Source: Bacillus sp. FJAT-18017 (GTDB lineage Bacteria > Bacillota > Bacilli > Bacillales > Cytobacillaceae). From it: a stretch of DNA of 64,000 bases. The stretch lies in NCBI RefSeq assembly GCF_001278805.1, contig NZ_CP012602.1, positions 599,001 to 663,000 of the forward strand, read 5' to 3'. The translations under genes were made by a program, and so were the position numbers. Position 1 is the stretch's first letter. The number at the start of each line of letters is the position of its first letter. The notes below the pieces were generated by a model. The model was given only the letters and a program-made list of their open reading frames with translations, was not told where the DNA came from and ran no database searches. This document shows, piece by piece, positions 62,376 through 64,000 of this stretch.

Positions 62376-63317
62376 ATGAAAAAGAAAATGAACAATTTAT
62401 TCTTACTTTTAACGATCACCTTTATGGTTGGTTGTACAAACATAGAAGATATATCCAATACAGATGTAGAAACAGGTTCCCAAGAAGTAATCGCAGCCGA
62501 AAGAAATAAAAATAATGCAAAAGAAGAAACAGATACTACGGTTTCGGAGGAAACGCCAACCCAACCAATTAATGAACTGTTCTCAGGCTACAAACATATT
62601 GAAGTTGATGGCGGTGATTTGTCTGGGCATCGTGAACCAAACATCGTCGTTGACATTGGTTATGGGGACCGTAAATATTGGGCATTTACTAATGAATACG
62701 GGCAACTAGTACGTGTCATTGCTGAAGAAATCATCCTTCAGGATGACAGTAACGAACCTGTATTATCGTCTGGCAGATACTATTCTGATGAGGCAAAGGT
62801 TCCGGGTGTTGAAAGTGACGCTTTAGATGAAGGACATATCATTGCTGATTCTCTCGGAGGGGTATCAAATGCTTATAATATTACTCCACAGGATAGCATA
62901 CTCAATCGACACGGCGATCAAGCTTATATGGAAGATTCAATCAGGAGAGCAGGTGGTGCTACTGACTTTGAAGCAATTATCACGTATCCAAATACAAAAA
63001 CACAGATCCCATCGAGCTATCAATATACTTATACGATAATGGGCAACAAGATCGTTCATACATTTGACAACGTGAACCCTGACGAAGTAAACGAATCACT
63101 CGGTTTAACAGACACTGAACCAGTTGAATCAACTGAACCTGTCGAATCAATAGGATCAAAGGCAAACGGTGAGATTTCTAGCGTTGATACAAACGGCAAT
63201 GGACAAGTGACGATCAAAGAAGCAAAGGCAGCGGGTTTTAAGATGCCAATAACGAGTGATCATTGGTTATACCCATATATGGACGATCGTGATAATGACG
63301 GTTTGGTAGGTGAGTAA
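62376..63317 (+). CDS. Secreted lipoprotein nuclease (DNA/RNA non-specific endonuclease type)
   Basis: 313 aa, RBS GATGAGGAG. Lipoprotein signal ending TFMVGC (Cys20), an acidic Thr/Glu-rich linker, then an Endonuclease_NS_2-like domain with the active-site motif DEGHIIADSLGG (His154, replacing DRGH) and the following NAYNITPQ Asn. The tail has EF-hand-like loops DTNGNGQVTIKEA and DDRDNDGLVGE, like excalibur motifs but without the usual Cys. Probably a membrane-anchored extracellular nuclease for nutrition, competence or competition. Confidence 0.85.
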   Translation: MKKKMNNLFLLLTITFMVGCTNIEDISNTDVETGSQEVIAAERNKNNAKEETDTTVSEETPTQPINELFSGYKHIEVDGGDLSGHREPNIVVDIGYGDRKYWAFTNEYGQLVRVIAEEIILQDDSNEPVLSSGRYYSDEAKVPGVESDALDEGHIIADSLGGVSNAYNITPQDSILNRHGDQAYMEDSIRRAGGATDFEAIITYPNTKTQIPSSYQYTYTIMGNKIVHTFDNVNPDEVNESLGLTDTEPVESTEPVESIGSKANGEISSVDTNGNGQVTIKEAKAAGFKMPITSDHWLYPYMDDRDNDGLVGE

Positions 63318-63383
63318 GCCCGTAGAGCTTTGAGGCAAAACAAATAAACGAAAGAACGTTTTCCTCCTTGGTATTGGTTTTGT

Positions 63384-63424
63384 GGACCAAATTGCTATGC
63401 CGGCGATTTGGTCCTTTCTTTTTG
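63384..63424 (+). terminator. Terminator of the nuclease gene
   Basis: GGACCAAATTGC / GCGATTTGGTCC (12 bp, one G-U), then TTTCTTTTT. The rest of the gap to 63686 has a TATAAT at 63642 as possible promoter. Confidence 0.9.
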
Positions 63425-63686
63425 TAAGACATATATAAACATTATTGCTTTGAAGGAATTACGGACATTTCCACGGCCTTGTCAGGATTACTACAATTCT
63501 ACGTTACTAGTCAACTAGTATAAAAATTATTAGAATAAAATTTTCCCTTATTACACCATCCCTTTCCAATATTTTTTATTCAATAAAAATTTCCAAATCC
63601 TTTTAAAAAATGGGTTTTCTTAGAAAATATGCTGTTATAATGGTTTTGAAAACAAAATATATGAAGATGTTATAAGGGGGAGGATT

Positions 63687-64000
63687 ATGAAGAAGTACTT
63701 TTTAGTATTTATTTGTTCGTGGCTGGTCTTTACCTCAATGAATTTAACTGTTCAGGCACATTCAGGAAGGACCGATTCTAGTGGGGGACATAATTGCAGC
63801 GATAAATCAAAGTCAAAAGGACTTTGCAGCGGGTATCACTATCATAACGGCGGAGGAGATAGCTCAGGCAGTACATCAAGCGGACCGTCTTCATCGACTA
63901 CATCTTCCAGTGATAAGGACTGTGGAGATTTTGCTTCATACGATGAGGTAGTTGCATACTGGAATAAGAAAGGCTATTCAGCTACATATGATCCGGAAAA
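63687..64000 (+). CDS. YHYH-domain secreted protein with excalibur start (3' end outside window)
   Basis: Starts at ATG 63687 behind AAGGGGGAGG and stays open to the window end (104 codons). Signal peptide MKKYFLVFICSWLVFTSMN, then the YHYH motif HSGRTDSSGGHNC...CSGYHYHNGG, a Ser-rich linker, and DCGDFASYDEVVAYWNKKGY, the beginning of an excalibur calcium-binding domain. Often next to secreted nucleases, as here. Function unknown. Confidence 0.85.
   Translation, partial: MKKYFLVFICSWLVFTSMNLTVQAHSGRTDSSGGHNCSDKSKSKGLCSGYHYHNGGGDSSGSTSSGPSSSTTSSSDKDCGDFASYDEVVAYWNKKGYSATYDPE

Overview
The window is a Firmicutes chromosome segment, most likely from a Bacillaceae species. It has strong AGGAGG-type ribosome binding sites, TTG and GTG starts, CtsR and CggR operators, and the Bacillus gene order hprK-lgt-yvoD-ppaX-yvoF, hisZGDBHAF(IE), yvcD-trxB-Nudix-rapZ-yvcK-whiA-crh, clpP, rpoN, cggR-gapA-pgk-tpiA-gpmI-eno and secG-esterase-rnr-smpB-ssrA. 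Species cannot be fixed from the sequence alone.

Layout. 1-2509 is the 3' part of uvrA. 3255-7100 holds an orphan pair of peptide-type ABC permeases and a yvl-like membrane-stress cluster. 7559-8763 (minus) holds a CwlC-like amidase and a YnfA membrane protein. 9055-13205 is the HPr kinase/phosphorylase operon. 13545-20699 is the complete histidine operon in the HisZ plus short-HisG form. 21030-28738 runs from a TPR protein through trxB to whiA and crh. clpP (minus) follows with a textbook promoter and CtsR operator, then tRNA-Arg(CCG). 30624-33144 (minus) encodes a lipase-domain protein with a helical C-terminus, a small helical partner and a lipoprotein; this resembles type VII secreted lipase toxins with reversed domain order and their lipoprotein immunity factor. 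33440-42968 is rpoN, a glutaredoxin and the CggR-controlled lower-glycolysis operon. 43315-49570 holds a GlcNAc-type PTS permease, secG, a carboxylesterase, rnr and smpB. ssrA (tmRNA) lies at 49721-50080.

From ssrA rightwards the window is visibly AT-rich and accessory. The ssrA 3' end is duplicated about 290 bp downstream, and a 5'-truncated group I intron abuts the second copy. Next comes the most striking locus: a sigma-A promoter (TTGTAA-N17-TATAAT), 14 near-identical 32-33 bp units that each fold into a GNRA-capped hairpin, an intrinsic terminator, and then an NYN-domain ribonuclease gene. This is the architecture of type III (RNA antitoxin) toxin-antitoxin loci, but with a different nuclease fold. 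Further right are a zinc-ribbon protein, an SF2 helicase with a C-terminal PD-(D/E)XK nuclease, an AlbA_2 protein, a DUF3800 protein, an IS110-family element with a candidate bridge-RNA region, a nuclease lipoprotein, and the start of a YHYH/excalibur protein.

A second window-wide theme lies in the gaps. Almost every long intergenic space in the core region carries a locus-specific tandem repeat. Thirteen loci fall into two period classes: 20-21 bp direct repeats (seven loci) and 52 bp dyad repeats (six loci). Words are conserved within a locus and differ between loci, while the period stays constant. The periods match 2 and 5 helical turns.

Functionally, the core genes link carbon control (HprK, Crh, CggR, a possible CcpA site at rpoN, PTS), cell-envelope work (Lgt, RapZ/YvcK, amidase), RNA and protein quality control (ClpP, RNase R, SmpB, tmRNA) and histidine synthesis.
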